Positions 24,091 to 32,691 of a stretch of DNA of 64,000 bases are shown piece after piece (within the stretch, counting starts at the first letter, position 1; each line of letters begins with the position of its first letter). Source of the stretch: Casp-actino8 sp964563545. GTDB taxonomy: Bacteria; Actinomycetota; Acidimicrobiia; Acidimicrobiales; Ilumatobacteraceae. The position numbers and the translations under genes were made by a program. The notes beneath the pieces were generated by a model, which worked only from the letters and a program-made list of their open reading frames with translations, was not told where the DNA came from and searched no databases. The stretch is from assembly GCA_964563545.1 (NCBI GenBank), contig CAZLXB010000004.1, forward strand, positions 52,301 through 116,300, read 5' to 3'.

Positions 24091-25208
24091 GGATAGACCC
24101 CCAATGCTTCACCGAGTCGGCGCGTGAGGACGTCGTAGGAGAATTGCTCGACGGCCCGCACCCGCGAAGCCGATCCCATGCCGGAGCGGAGCGCATCATC
24201 GGCCAGGAGGGTGCGCAATCTCGCCGCGACTTCGGCGACATCGGTGGGACGACGAACCACGAAGCCGGTGACTTCGTCGTCGACCGCTTCGGCGGCTCCG
24301 CCGGAATCTCCCGCGATCTGGGGGACGCCGCACGCGGCCGCCTCGACGAACACGATGCCGAAGCCCTCTTGTTCGAGGCCGCCCCAGCGATTCCGGCACA
24401 ACATCATCGACACATCCGCGCATCCGTACAACAAAGGCAGATCATCGTTGGGAACGCGACCGAAGAAGCGGACCGGAGCTCGAAGTTCATGAGCCAACTT
24501 CTCCAGTCGATCCCGGTCTCGGCCGGCTCCACCGATGGCAAGCACAAGACGCGGGTGATCGGGTGCCAACTCGGCCACCGCCCGAATGGCGGTGTCGAAT
24601 CCCTTGCGCGGAACGAGACGACTGATACCGACCACCAGTTGGGTGTCGGGCGCGATGCCCAACGAACGGCGGGCCTCGGCCCGTTCGGTCGTCGACAACG
24701 GGCGGAACCGTTCGGTGTCGACACCCGGCGGAACCACGGTGATGTCGAGTGGTCGACCCGCGGCCCGTCGGGCTTCGGCGGCCGGATATCCGCCGGCCGC
24801 GATCACGTGACGGGCCCGACGCAACACGTTTCCGAGAACCTGACGCGACACCGGAAGACGACCGGGCACGGTGACCTCGGCCCCATGCACGACGACGTCA
24901 TAGGGCAATTCGAGGTACGGCCCGATGATCCCGAGCGGTACGGCTGGGTCCAGAACGACGAGATCGGCCCCCACCTCGCGGGCCAGATCGTTCACTCGCT
25001 TCACCATCCACGGATGCGGAAGGAGGACGGGTTCGCGCGTCCGCTCGATTCGAAACGGTTGGGCGGCGTCGAACTCGGCCGTCCCGGCGTAGGGGCTCGT
25101 CAGAACGGCGAACGAGTCGGGCGGCAGTCGGCGCCACCATTCCCAAAGAAGAGATTGGATCCCGCCGATCTTGGGTGGGAAGTCGTTCGTGACGAGAAGA
25201 TGCTTCAT
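24087..25208 (-). CDS. GT4 glycosyltransferase (phosphatidylinositol mannosyltransferase PimB'-like)
   Basis: GT-B fold glycosyltransferase, family GT4 (373 residues). The N-terminus has VTNDFPPKIGGIQ with the glycine-rich acceptor loop, the middle VHGAEVTVPGRLP and VPPGVDTERF, and the C-terminal nucleotide-sugar domain GISRLVPRKGFDTAIRAVA and the EX7E-type segment EGFGIVFVEAAACG. It is close in layout to actinobacterial PimB' (second mannose onto phosphatidylinositol), and the neighbours fit the Rv2188c region. Other GDP-mannose transferases are possible. ATG 25208 overlaps the queG stop (ATGA); a longer in-frame start at 25277 would overlap queG further and is rejected. Confidence 0.82.
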   Translation of the reverse strand: MKHLLVTNDFPPKIGGIQSLLWEWWRRLPPDSFAVLTSPYAGTAEFDAAQPFRIERTREPVLLPHPWMVKRVNDLAREVGADLVVLDPAVPLGIIGPYLELPYDVVVHGAEVTVPGRLPVSRQVLGNVLRRARHVIAAGGYPAAEARRAAGRPLDITVVPPGVDTERFRPLSTTERAEARRSLGIAPDTQLVVGISRLVPRKGFDTAIRAVAELAPDHPRLVLAIGGAGRDRDRLEKLAHELRAPVRFFGRVPNDDLPLLYGCADVSMMLCRNRWGGLEQEGFGIVFVEAAACGVPQIAGDSGGAAEAVDDEVTGFVVRRPTDVAEVAARLRTLLADDALRSGMGSASRVRAVEQFSYDVLTRRLGEALGVYP

Positions 25209-26356
25209 CGTTCGGATCCGAGGGCGGCTAACTCGTCGCGCACGAGCGAGTCGGGGTCGTCGGCGACCAATGCACAAAGGTCGGGGCGACCGAGTCGAGA
25301 AGCCGCCCAGAGTGCATGGGCCCGAAGAAGCGCGTCATCTCCTTCAAGGTAGTGGCGCAGCACTCCCTCGACCCGCTCGTCGACGACTTCGGTGGCCGCG
25401 TTGCCGAGGATCACCAAAGCGTTGCGGCGCAACCACCGAGGATTCCGCTCGGCCAGATACCAGCGGCCGAAACGGGACAACAGATGGTCGTCCGACGACG
25501 TGAGAATGTCGAGTAAGTCGACGCGCTCACCGACTCCCGCCACATCGACACGACCGCCGATCCGACCGGCCAGGCGCACGGTGGGTGGACACGACTCCTG
25601 ACAATCGTCGCATCCGTAGATCCGATCACCGAGCGCGACGCGGTACTCACGGGGAAACACGCCCGGCTTTTGGACCAACCACGCGAGGCAACGTCGGGCA
25701 TCGATCACCCCCGGTTCGACGATCGCCCCCGTCGGACAATCGTCGAGACAATCCCGACACGAACCACAACCATCGGGAACAGGTCTGGCCGCCGGTTCGA
25801 GTCGGGCGTCAGTGACCACCGATCCGAGAACGAACCAACTGCCGGCGCCGGGAAGGAGCAAATTCGCGTTCTTGCCGAACCATCCGAGTCCGGCCCGCCA
25901 CGCGACTTCGCGGTCGACGAGATCGTTCTCGTCGGCGAACACCACGGCTCGGAAACCATCGTCCCGCAAGCGGAGGGCGATCTTCTGCAACGAGCTTCGC
26001 AATGGTGTGTAGAAGTCGTGCCGGGCGTACCGCGCGACGCGAGCCGAGAGGCCGGGTGGGTCGTTGGATTCGGTCGGATCGTCGAGGTGGTAGCTCAATG
26101 CGGCGACGATGATCGACTGCGCTCCTTCCACAGCTCGCCGTGGATCGGTCGATCGCTGCGGGTCTCGGTAAGTGAACCCCATGGTGTCGGACAAACCTTG
26201 TGTCCGACGGCGATCGAGTTCCGTACGCGCCCGGTCGAGAACCGAGGCATCGGTGACACCGATCCGGTGGAGACCGAGTTCGCGCGCGTACTCGATCAGC
26301 CCGGCGAGGTATTCGGGACGGGACGAGTCAGGAGGCGTTGGCTTGGCCGGGCGCAC
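25205..26356 (-). CDS. queG: Epoxyqueuosine reductase QueG
   Basis: Cobalamin- and Fe-S-dependent enzyme (383 residues) that converts epoxyqueuosine to queuosine in tRNA. It has the N-terminal substrate domain with VARYARHDFYTPL and DENDLVDREVAWRAGLGWFG (catalytic Asp region), two 4Fe-4S motifs (CGSCRDCLDDCP and, further on, CDDCQESCP), and C-terminal HEAT-like repeats. Other queuosine genes are not in the window. GTG start at 26356 overlaps the upstream small Cys-rich gene by 29 bases. It heads or joins the glycosyltransferase-membrane-SRPBCC-ROK run by 4-base overlaps. Confidence 0.93.
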   Translation of the reverse strand: MRPAKPTPPDSSRPEYLAGLIEYARELGLHRIGVTDASVLDRARTELDRRRTQGLSDTMGFTYRDPQRSTDPRRAVEGAQSIIVAALSYHLDDPTESNDPPGLSARVARYARHDFYTPLRSSLQKIALRLRDDGFRAVVFADENDLVDREVAWRAGLGWFGKNANLLLPGAGSWFVLGSVVTDARLEPAARPVPDGCGSCRDCLDDCPTGAIVEPGVIDARRCLAWLVQKPGVFPREYRVALGDRIYGCDDCQESCPPTVRLAGRIGGRVDVAGVGERVDLLDILTSSDDHLLSRFGRWYLAERNPRWLRRNALVILGNAATEVVDERVEGVLRHYLEGDDALLRAHALWAASRLGRPDLCALVADDPDSLVRDELAALGSER

Positions 26357-26564
26357 GATGCCGAAGCGTAGGCACCAAACCGGCCTCGGCGAGTATGCGC
26401 ACGGCCCTCAATTCGTCGAGGTCGAACACCACGGCCATCCGCGAGTCGTCCCGACACAGGAACGACATCATGCAGTCGGAGCACACATCGGTGTCGCGAG
26501 CCACACAGGTGTCGCAATCGATCAGGATGGTTTCGGCGGGGTTCTGCTGCGGATCGGTTCCCAT
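26328..26564 (-). CDS. Small Cys-rich conserved protein
   Basis: Protein of 78 residues with CDTC, CSDC and a further Cys in MMSFLC (about 18-38), a spacing that could hold a zinc ion or a redox centre. The C-terminal half is an acidic/amphipathic helix (VVFDLDELRAVRILAEAGL). Small proteins of this type are seen upstream of actinobacterial QueG-like genes but have no assigned role. ATG 26564 is chosen because longer frames enter the neighbouring gene on the same strand. It overlaps queG by 29 bases and so is probably co-expressed. Confidence 0.7.
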   Translation of the reverse strand: MGTDPQQNPAETILIDCDTCVARDTDVCSDCMMSFLCRDDSRMAVVFDLDELRAVRILAEAGLVPTLRHRAPGQANAS

Positions 26565-26614
26565 GTCCTCACTCGACCACAGGGGTGTGGCAGGGATTCC
26601 CCGAAAGAGGTGTC

Positions 26615-28048
26615 TCAGCTGGCCAAGACCCCGACCAAGGTTCGGCTCATCCGCTCGGCGACCATGCAGGTGGGCAGGTGGGTATTGGCCCGCGGGAGGC
26701 GGGGCATCACCGATGCGTCGACGACCCAGAGGTTCTCGACGTCCCACGAACGACCATGGGTATCGACGACCGATTCCCCCCTCCTACCCATCACACATCC
26801 CCCCGACACGTGGACGTAATCCCCCGTTCGGCTCCGGAGCCACGACGTGACCGCATCGACGTCTTCTCCCAATGAGTCGAGTGGCGTTCCGACGTCGTCG
26901 ATGAACACGCCCGCGACGATCCGACGCAGAGCCGGTGCCTCGAGCAGTCGACGTAACGTCGCCAGTCCGAAAGTCAGCGCGTTCAGATCGCGTTCGTCGC
27001 TCAGCATGTCGAAGTTCAGATCTCCGGCCACCGATGTTCCTCGTGAATGAACGTCCATGAGCGCGACGCTGAGAAGACCAAAACCCGGTGCGGCGAGGCC
27101 GAGGTGGTCGATCGGTAGCAGTTGCAGGTCGGCGGCCGATCCGCCCGATGAGAATCGGGCCACCGAATCGACGGCAAGTGACGTGGGCGGGACCGATTCG
27201 TGCAAAGCGATCGTCAGTGGCGCCGACGCATGGTCCTGCACTCCGCGACCGATCATCGGATTGTCGATTCCGGAACGCTGGAGCAACCACGGAGAATGCA
27301 CCGCGCCGCAGCACACCACGACCATCCGCGACTCGATCGTCGAGCCATCCTTCAGTCGGACGCCACGGGCGATTCCTCCGTCGATCACCAACGACTCCAC
27401 CTCGGTGTCGACCCGAATCTGCAGACGGGGATCGTCCAGTAGCGGCAAGAGGTGAACGTCGAAGGCCGACGCCCGTCGCCCGTCGGCGAATTGCGTGAGT
27501 GCCGCCGCGCCCGCATCGCTCGGCATGGCACCGAGTGGCCGAGGTCCGACATGATCGGCCCACCCATTTTCACGACAGGCCGCCACCATCGCGCCACCGA
27601 TCCGATTCGGATCGAGTTCGGTCACGCGTCGCAACGGAATCGCCAATCGGCGGAACTCGGGTTCGACGTCGGCCCACGACCAGCCTGCGCAACCGTGGTC
27701 TCGCTCCCAACGGTCGTAATCGTCGGGTTCACCCCACAATCCGAGCATGGCGTTGACAGCCGACGACCCACCGAGACCACGACCACGCGCGTACGGAGTC
27801 GCATCTTGGCCGGCCACCCGGATGGCGTTGAGTTCGTCCCAACGCCATCCGGGTTCGTCGAGGGCGGCAAAGAATGACGGACCCGAGACTCCGGGTGGAG
27901 GTGTCGGCACACCTGCGACCCGCGAATAACCCGGACCGGCTTCGATCAGCAGGACCGAGAATCCGTGTTCCATGGCGCGACGCGCGACGATGCAACCCGC
28001 CGAGCCACCTCCCACCACGATCACATCGGGGCGAGAGGAACGACTCAC
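26615..28048 (-). CDS. GMC-family FAD oxidoreductase
   Basis: Glucose-methanol-choline oxidoreductase (477 residues). The N-terminal Rossmann motif VIVVGGGSAGCIVARR and Glu in LLIEAGPG bind FAD; GRGLGGSSAVNAMLGLWG is the GMC signature 1 region; SGIDNPMIGRGVQDH is signature 2; and the C-terminal HVSGGCVMG and ANTHLPTCMVAERM hold the usual catalytic His and Asn/His region. Substrate (an alcohol, sterol or choline-type compound) cannot be read. It has no signal peptide. GTG 28048 overlaps the phosphatase stop (GTGA), making it the last gene of the MoxR-VWA-phosphatase run. Confidence 0.87.
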   Translation of the reverse strand: MSRSSRPDVIVVGGGSAGCIVARRAMEHGFSVLLIEAGPGYSRVAGVPTPPPGVSGPSFFAALDEPGWRWDELNAIRVAGQDATPYARGRGLGGSSAVNAMLGLWGEPDDYDRWERDHGCAGWSWADVEPEFRRLAIPLRRVTELDPNRIGGAMVAACRENGWADHVGPRPLGAMPSDAGAAALTQFADGRRASAFDVHLLPLLDDPRLQIRVDTEVESLVIDGGIARGVRLKDGSTIESRMVVVCCGAVHSPWLLQRSGIDNPMIGRGVQDHASAPLTIALHESVPPTSLAVDSVARFSSGGSAADLQLLPIDHLGLAAPGFGLLSVALMDVHSRGTSVAGDLNFDMLSDERDLNALTFGLATLRRLLEAPALRRIVAGVFIDDVGTPLDSLGEDVDAVTSWLRSRTGDYVHVSGGCVMGRRGESVVDTHGRSWDVENLWVVDASVMPRLPRANTHLPTCMVAERMSRTLVGVLAS

Positions 28049-28680
28049 GCGCTCGCCAGCCCGTTGAGATGCGCGACGTCGTTGTAGCGGATGAGTCGCC
28101 AACGTCCGGGCTGGACCAACTCGACTTCGGTGATCGACGTGTTCTTGGTGTGGATCTCGAAACCGCCGGTACCGAACGTGCGCAGGGACTGACGAAGAAC
28201 GGTGTCGATGACTCCTCCGTGGCAGAACACGACCACGGTTCGATCGGGATGTTCGTCCACGACGCGCCGTACGGCCGAGCCGACCCGTAACTGGAATTCA
28301 GCGATCGTCTCGCCGCCCGGAAACGTCACGCCGTACGGGTCGTTCTCCCAGTCGGGGTTTCCGTAACGACGGTCGAACTCCTCGTATGTGAGTCCGTCAC
28401 AGTCCGGACCCGGATCGTGTTCTCCGAAATCGGGATCGATACGCAACTCGTGCCCCGGCAGGGCCGGCAACACGATCTCACCGGTCTCACGGGCACGCGG
28501 ATACGCACTCGCGTAGACCGCATCGGCCGCGAATTCGGAGTGAGCAGCCCAACGATCGCGGAGTCGTTCGGCCTGACGACGACCGAACTCCGACAATCCG
28601 ACGCACGACCGCGGTCCACCGACCAAGCGGTTGACGGTGACCTGAGATTCTCCGTGTCGGATCAGGACGAGGCGGGTCAT
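28045..28680 (-). CDS. Histidine phosphatase (phosphoglycerate mutase-like) family protein
   Basis: Protein of 211 residues in the branch 1 histidine phosphatase superfamily. The phosphohistidine motif LIRHGES lies at residues 5-11, followed by SEFGRRQAERL, the second Arg in SAYPRARETGEIV, Glu in GEHDPGPDC and the C-terminal His in VVFCHGGVID. The family includes phosphoglycerate mutases, sugar phosphatases and alpha-ribazole phosphatases, so substrate is open. Start ATG at 28680, 11 bases after the VWA gene; the stop overlaps the GMC oxidoreductase start, indicating one operon. Confidence 0.85.
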   Translation of the reverse strand: MTRLVLIRHGESQVTVNRLVGGPRSCVGLSEFGRRQAERLRDRWAAHSEFAADAVYASAYPRARETGEIVLPALPGHELRIDPDFGEHDPGPDCDGLTYEEFDRRYGNPDWENDPYGVTFPGGETIAEFQLRVGSAVRRVVDEHPDRTVVVFCHGGVIDTVLRQSLRTFGTGGFEIHTKNTSITEVELVQPGRWRLIRYNDVAHLNGLASA

Positions 28681-28691
28681 GGCGATTCGAG

Positions 28692-30128
28692 TCAGGCGAG
28701 CTTCTCGACGAAGGACTCGAGCTGCCGCAGATTGCGGCATTCGTAGGTTCCGTCGGTGAAGTTGCCGTACTCGCCCACGATGGAGTCGCCCGTGTTCCAG
28801 TAACTGCGGGGCTCGGGGTTGAGCCAGTACACGTGCCGCGCCTTCTGGCGGATCTCCTTCACGACCCAGGCCTGCGACGCGTGGTAGTTGTTGCGCGCAT
28901 CACCGAGGAGGAGCACCGTCGTCTTCGGTCCCACATCCTTCCCGAATCGCTCCCAGAACACCTCGAAGGCGTGGCCGTAATCGGAGTGTCCGTCGACCCA
29001 CACCACATCGGCCTCAGTGTTGACGCGGTGGATCGCCTCGGTGATGTCTTCCGTGCCCTTGAAGAAGTCGGTCACTTCGTCGAGACCATCGATGAAGACG
29101 AAGGAGCGCACCTTGGAGAACTGGTTCTGGATCGCGTACACGAGCATCAGGGTGAATCGGGCGAAGGCCGCCACGCTTCCCGAGATGTCGGCCACGACCA
29201 TCAGTTCCGGCTTGGCCGGTCGTGGGAATTTGAACTTGGGATCGGCCGGAACGCCGCCATAGGACAGCGAGTGCCGAACCGTGTTGCGGAAGTCGAGTGG
29301 TCCCTTGCGCCCGTGACGTCGTTTGCGCGCGAGTCGGGCCGCGAGTTTGCGGGTGAGTGGATACAGCGACTTCTTCAGGAGCTGCATCTCGTCCCGACTC
29401 GCGTGCATGAACTCGACGTCCTCGGGCAGAGGCTTGCGAAGGGTCTTGGCCATGGCCTCGGCTCCTCGGTCGGCCACGAGCCGCCGTCGGATCTCGGCTT
29501 CGATCTCCTTCTTGAAATCTTCGATGCGCGACTGGTACTCGTCCCGCTCGAGCCGCTCCTCGAGAGCGGTGAGTTCACCGCCGACCTCCTCACGACTCGC
29601 GTCCATCAGTTTCTGGAGCATCGAATCGAGATCGAGGTTTCGGAGCGTTCGGTAGAGGTAGTAAGTGCCGCCGACCGGTCGGCCGGGCTCCATACCGGCG
29701 AAACGTTGCACCGACTGCTTGGCCAGCGCCCGCATCATGGCCTGATCACCGTTCAGCAGGGCCTGCATGAGCATCTGGGCGATCTCCTCGGGAGTCAGAG
29801 CATCCATGCCGCCCGATGAACCACGACCGTCCCCCTGGCGCATCTGCTCCTGCATCTCGCGCCACATCTCCTCCAACGCATCGTCGGAGTCCTCCACGAG
29901 TTTGTACTCGGGACCACGAAGGGAGAAATAGACCTCGAAGACCGTCTCGAAAGAACGCCAATGAGCGCTGTTCTTGACGAGAGTCGCGCCGAGCGCGTAC
30001 TTGAAGGCATCCCGATCCTCGATCGGGATGTGCTGGACCGCCTCCATGGCGTCGAGGTTCTCGGTGAGCGACACCGGAAGACCGGCGTTGCGGAGTTCCT
30101 GGACGAAACCGGCGAGGAGATCGAGCAC
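28692..30128 (-). CDS. CoxE-like VWA-domain protein
   Basis: Protein of 478 residues with an N-terminal helical region, a charged middle section (many Glu/Arg, about 200-290) and a C-terminal von Willebrand A domain with the MIDAS motif DISGS (about 317-321), GHSDYGHAFEVFWERF and LLLGDARNNYH. This is the CoxE/YehP type that partners MoxR AAA+ ATPases in metal-cofactor insertion or complex assembly. The MoxR gene lies 10 bases upstream. No carbon monoxide dehydrogenase or methanol dehydrogenase gene is present, so the client is unknown. Start GTG at 30128. Confidence 0.86.
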   Translation of the reverse strand: MLDLLAGFVQELRNAGLPVSLTENLDAMEAVQHIPIEDRDAFKYALGATLVKNSAHWRSFETVFEVYFSLRGPEYKLVEDSDDALEEMWREMQEQMRQGDGRGSSGGMDALTPEEIAQMLMQALLNGDQAMMRALAKQSVQRFAGMEPGRPVGGTYYLYRTLRNLDLDSMLQKLMDASREEVGGELTALEERLERDEYQSRIEDFKKEIEAEIRRRLVADRGAEAMAKTLRKPLPEDVEFMHASRDEMQLLKKSLYPLTRKLAARLARKRRHGRKGPLDFRNTVRHSLSYGGVPADPKFKFPRPAKPELMVVADISGSVAAFARFTLMLVYAIQNQFSKVRSFVFIDGLDEVTDFFKGTEDITEAIHRVNTEADVVWVDGHSDYGHAFEVFWERFGKDVGPKTTVLLLGDARNNYHASQAWVVKEIRQKARHVYWLNPEPRSYWNTGDSIVGEYGNFTDGTYECRNLRQLESFVEKLA

Positions 30129-30138
30129 GTCGCCCTCG

Positions 30139-31008
30139 TCAGCCGAGGTCGGCTGACAGCTCCTTGGCGGCCTTGGCGATGTCCGACTGGTACTTGAGCA
30201 ACACGTGCAGCGTGTCCTTGGCCGTCTGGGCGTCGATGTTCTCGGCGTTCAGCAGCATGAGAGTCCGCGCCCAATCGAGGGTCTCGCTCACACTCGGCGC
30301 CTTCTTCAGATCGAGCTGACGAATGCTGCGCACGATGCGGGCGACCTGGTCGGCGAGATGCTCGGTGATCCCCGAGACCTTGGCGAGCACGATCTCTTTC
30401 TCGCGATCCATCGACGGGTAATCGACGTGCAAGTACAGACAGCGGCGCTTGAGCGCCTCGGACAACTCACGCGTGTTGTTGGAGGTCAAGAACACCATCG
30501 GGATTTGCGTGGCCGTGATGGTGCCCAGTTCGGGAATCGACACCTGGTACTCCGACAGGATCTCGAGCAACAACGCTTCGGTCTCGACTTCGACGCGGTC
30601 GACTTCGTCGATCAGGAGCACGACCGGATCGGGCGCGCTGATCGCCTCGAGCAAGGGCCGGGTGAGCAAGAACTCGCGGCTGAAGATGTCGTCATGGACC
30701 TCGCTCCAGGAGTCGCTGTTCTTGTCGGCCTGGATACGAAGCAACTGCTTCTTGTAGTTCCACTCGTAGAGGGCTTTCGATTCGTCGAGTCCCTCGTAGC
30801 ACTGCAGACGGATGAGACGCGCGCCGGTCATCTCGGCGATGCTCTTGGCCAATTGGGTCTTGCCCGTACCGGCCGGGCCCTCGACGAGAATCGGCTTGGC
30901 GAGCCGATCGGCGAGGAAGGCAACCCCGGCAATGCCGTCGTCGGCGAGGTAGTTGACGTCGCGCAGACCGTCACGGACCTGCTGTACGGAGGCAAAGCGA
31001 TGTTGCAT
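30139..31008 (-). CDS. MoxR-family AAA+ ATPase
   Basis: AAA+ ATPase of 289 residues. It has the Walker A GPAGTGKT (about 39-46), Walker B VVLLIDEVDR (about 129-138), sensor 1 FLTSNN (about 173-178) and the arginine-finger helix EALKRRC. MoxR proteins act with VWA-domain partners as chaperones for enzyme maturation; the next gene encodes such a partner (10-base gap). The ATG lies 6 bases after a TAGGGT hexamer, so this gene probably starts a leaderless operon running to the GMC oxidoreductase. Confidence 0.9.
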   Translation of the reverse strand: MQHRFASVQQVRDGLRDVNYLADDGIAGVAFLADRLAKPILVEGPAGTGKTQLAKSIAEMTGARLIRLQCYEGLDESKALYEWNYKKQLLRIQADKNSDSWSEVHDDIFSREFLLTRPLLEAISAPDPVVLLIDEVDRVEVETEALLLEILSEYQVSIPELGTITATQIPMVFLTSNNTRELSEALKRRCLYLHVDYPSMDREKEIVLAKVSGITEHLADQVARIVRSIRQLDLKKAPSVSETLDWARTLMLLNAENIDAQTAKDTLHVLLKYQSDIAKAAKELSADLG

Positions 31009-31014
31009 GGTTTC

Positions 31015-31020
31015 ACCCTA
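31015..31020 (-). promoter_or_regulatory. -10 element for the MoxR operon (leaderless)
   Basis: TAGGGT on the minus strand, exactly 6 bases before ATG 31008. No clear -35 is seen at 17 bases; TTGATC lies 19 bases upstream. Confidence 0.6.
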
Positions 31021-31061
31021 CAAGTTGCCCTGATCAGACGATCAATCGGTCGCTCGTGATC

Positions 31062-31067
31062 TACCCT
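31062..31067 (+). promoter_or_regulatory. -10 element for murJ (leaderless)
   Basis: TACCCT, 7 bases before ATG 31075, divergent from the MoxR promoter within the same 66-base gap. Confidence 0.55.
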
Positions 31068-31074
31068 TTCCCCG

Positions 31075-32691
31075 ATGGCCGGGGACCAGCGAGCGCACGA
31101 TCTCTTGCGTTCGAACGCCGTTGTCGCACTCGGGACCGGTTTGTCGCGACTGACCGGAATGTTGAGAGTCATCGTCTTTGGATTCGTGATCGGCCAGACG
31201 GCCCTCGCCGACGCCTACGACGGTGCCAACAACTCGCCCAATGCCGTCTACGAACTTCTGCTCGGTGGAGTGTTGTCGGCCACTCTCGTGCCGCTCTTCA
31301 CCCGGATGCTCGAGGACGACGATCGTGATTCGGCCGAGGCCGTCGTCGGAGTCGGCATCGTCGCCCTCACCGCCATCACCGCCGTCGCCGTCGTGTGCGC
31401 CCCATGGATCTTCCGGATCTTCTCGCTCAACCCCGACTCGAGTGTCGATGCCAACGATTTCCGGACCGTCGGCACGGCATTGGCCCGCATCTTCCTTCTG
31501 CAGATCTTCTTCTACGGAATCGCCGCACTCCTCGGCTCGCTGCTCAACGCACAACGTCGATTCTTCGCCGCCGCATGGTCACCCGTCCTCGCGAACGTCG
31601 TCATCATCTGTTCCCTCCTCTACGTGCCGACACTCCTCGATCAGAAGAATCCGGTTCTGCGCGACGTCCTCGACAGTCCATCGTTCCGATGGTTGCTCGG
31701 TCTCGGCGCGACGGGTGGCATCGCCCTGCAGGCCCTGATCCTCTTGCCGGCGATCCACCAGGCCGGACTCAACTTCCGATTCCGTTTCCGGCCTCGTCAC
31801 CCGGCGGTGCGCAAACTCTTCGCCCTGTCGGGTTGGACTTTCGGGTACGTGTTGGCCAATCAGGCCACCATCGTCGTGGTGAAGAACCTCGCCTCACCGG
31901 GCAGCGGCGGACAGGACGCGTACGCCAAGGCGTCGACGTTCTTCTACTTCCCGCATGGACTTCTCGCCATGAGCATCGCCACGACGTTCATCCCGGAGAT
32001 GGCACGAGCCGTCGCCCGGCGCAATCGCGAGGACTTCATCGAACGAACGTCGCTCGGCATCCGACTCGTCGGACTGCTCACGATCCCGGCGGCGTTCGGA
32101 TTTCTTGCGCTGGCCCGCCCGATCATCGGTGCGCTCCTCCAGCACGGACAATTCGATGCCGTTGCCGCCGACAACACCGCGCGTGCCCTCGCCGGACTCA
32201 GCCTCGGGTTGGCCGGCTATTCGGTCTATCTGTTCACGTTGCGCGGCTTCTACGCCCATCAGGACACCCGCACCCCATTTCTCATCAACTGCGTGCAATG
32301 CCTGATCAACGTGGTGCTCGCCTTCGCACTCGCCGGCCCTTTCGACGTTCTCGGCCTCGGGCTCGCCTTCGCCATTTCCTATCTGGTCGCCGCAGTGATC
32401 GCGATCCTCGTCCTCACGATCAAAGTTCCCGATTTCCCGGCCATCGAAGTATTGGGCACTCTCTCGCGCATGGTGGCGGCCGGCGCGATCATGGGCGCGG
32501 TCGTCTGGCTCTCGGTTCGGGCCTTCGGCGACAACAATGGCACCGGAGCGCTCATGCGACTCATCGTCGGATCGTTCATCGGTGTCGTCGTGTATCTCGG
32601 TTCGCTCACGCTGCTGCGTTCACCAGAGGTCGGCCACGTTCGGGCACTGCGCGACCGCTTGCGAGCTCGGGTCACTTCCTCGGAGGATTGA
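31075..32691 (+). CDS. murJ: MurJ/MviN-family lipid II flippase
   Basis: Polytopic MOP-superfamily transporter of 538 residues with about 14 membrane segments, expected to flip lipid II across the cytoplasmic membrane for wall synthesis. Family landmarks are LSRLTGMLRVIVFG at the N-terminus, DAYDGANNSPNAVYELLLGG (inside segments 1-2), FFYFPHGLLAMSIATTFIPE in the middle and FYAHQDTRTPFLIN in segment 10-11. It lacks the cytoplasmic kinase-like extension found in mycobacterial MviN. It stands alone on the plus strand; its 3' end overlaps proB tail to tail by 20 bases. Confidence 0.9.
   Translation: MAGDQRAHDLLRSNAVVALGTGLSRLTGMLRVIVFGFVIGQTALADAYDGANNSPNAVYELLLGGVLSATLVPLFTRMLEDDDRDSAEAVVGVGIVALTAITAVAVVCAPWIFRIFSLNPDSSVDANDFRTVGTALARIFLLQIFFYGIAALLGSLLNAQRRFFAAAWSPVLANVVIICSLLYVPTLLDQKNPVLRDVLDSPSFRWLLGLGATGGIALQALILLPAIHQAGLNFRFRFRPRHPAVRKLFALSGWTFGYVLANQATIVVVKNLASPGSGGQDAYAKASTFFYFPHGLLAMSIATTFIPEMARAVARRNREDFIERTSLGIRLVGLLTIPAAFGFLALARPIIGALLQHGQFDAVAADNTARALAGLSLGLAGYSVYLFTLRGFYAHQDTRTPFLINCVQCLINVVLAFALAGPFDVLGLGLAFAISYLVAAVIAILVLTIKVPDFPAIEVLGTLSRMVAAGAIMGAVVWLSVRAFGDNNGTGALMRLIVGSFIGVVVYLGSLTLLRSPEVGHVRALRDRLRARVTSSED

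Noticed and set aside
31042..31554. Acidic minus-strand open frame opposite the start of murJ
   Set aside because: Gly/Asp/Glu-rich composition is that of a shadow frame, and murJ is convincingly coding on the other strand.
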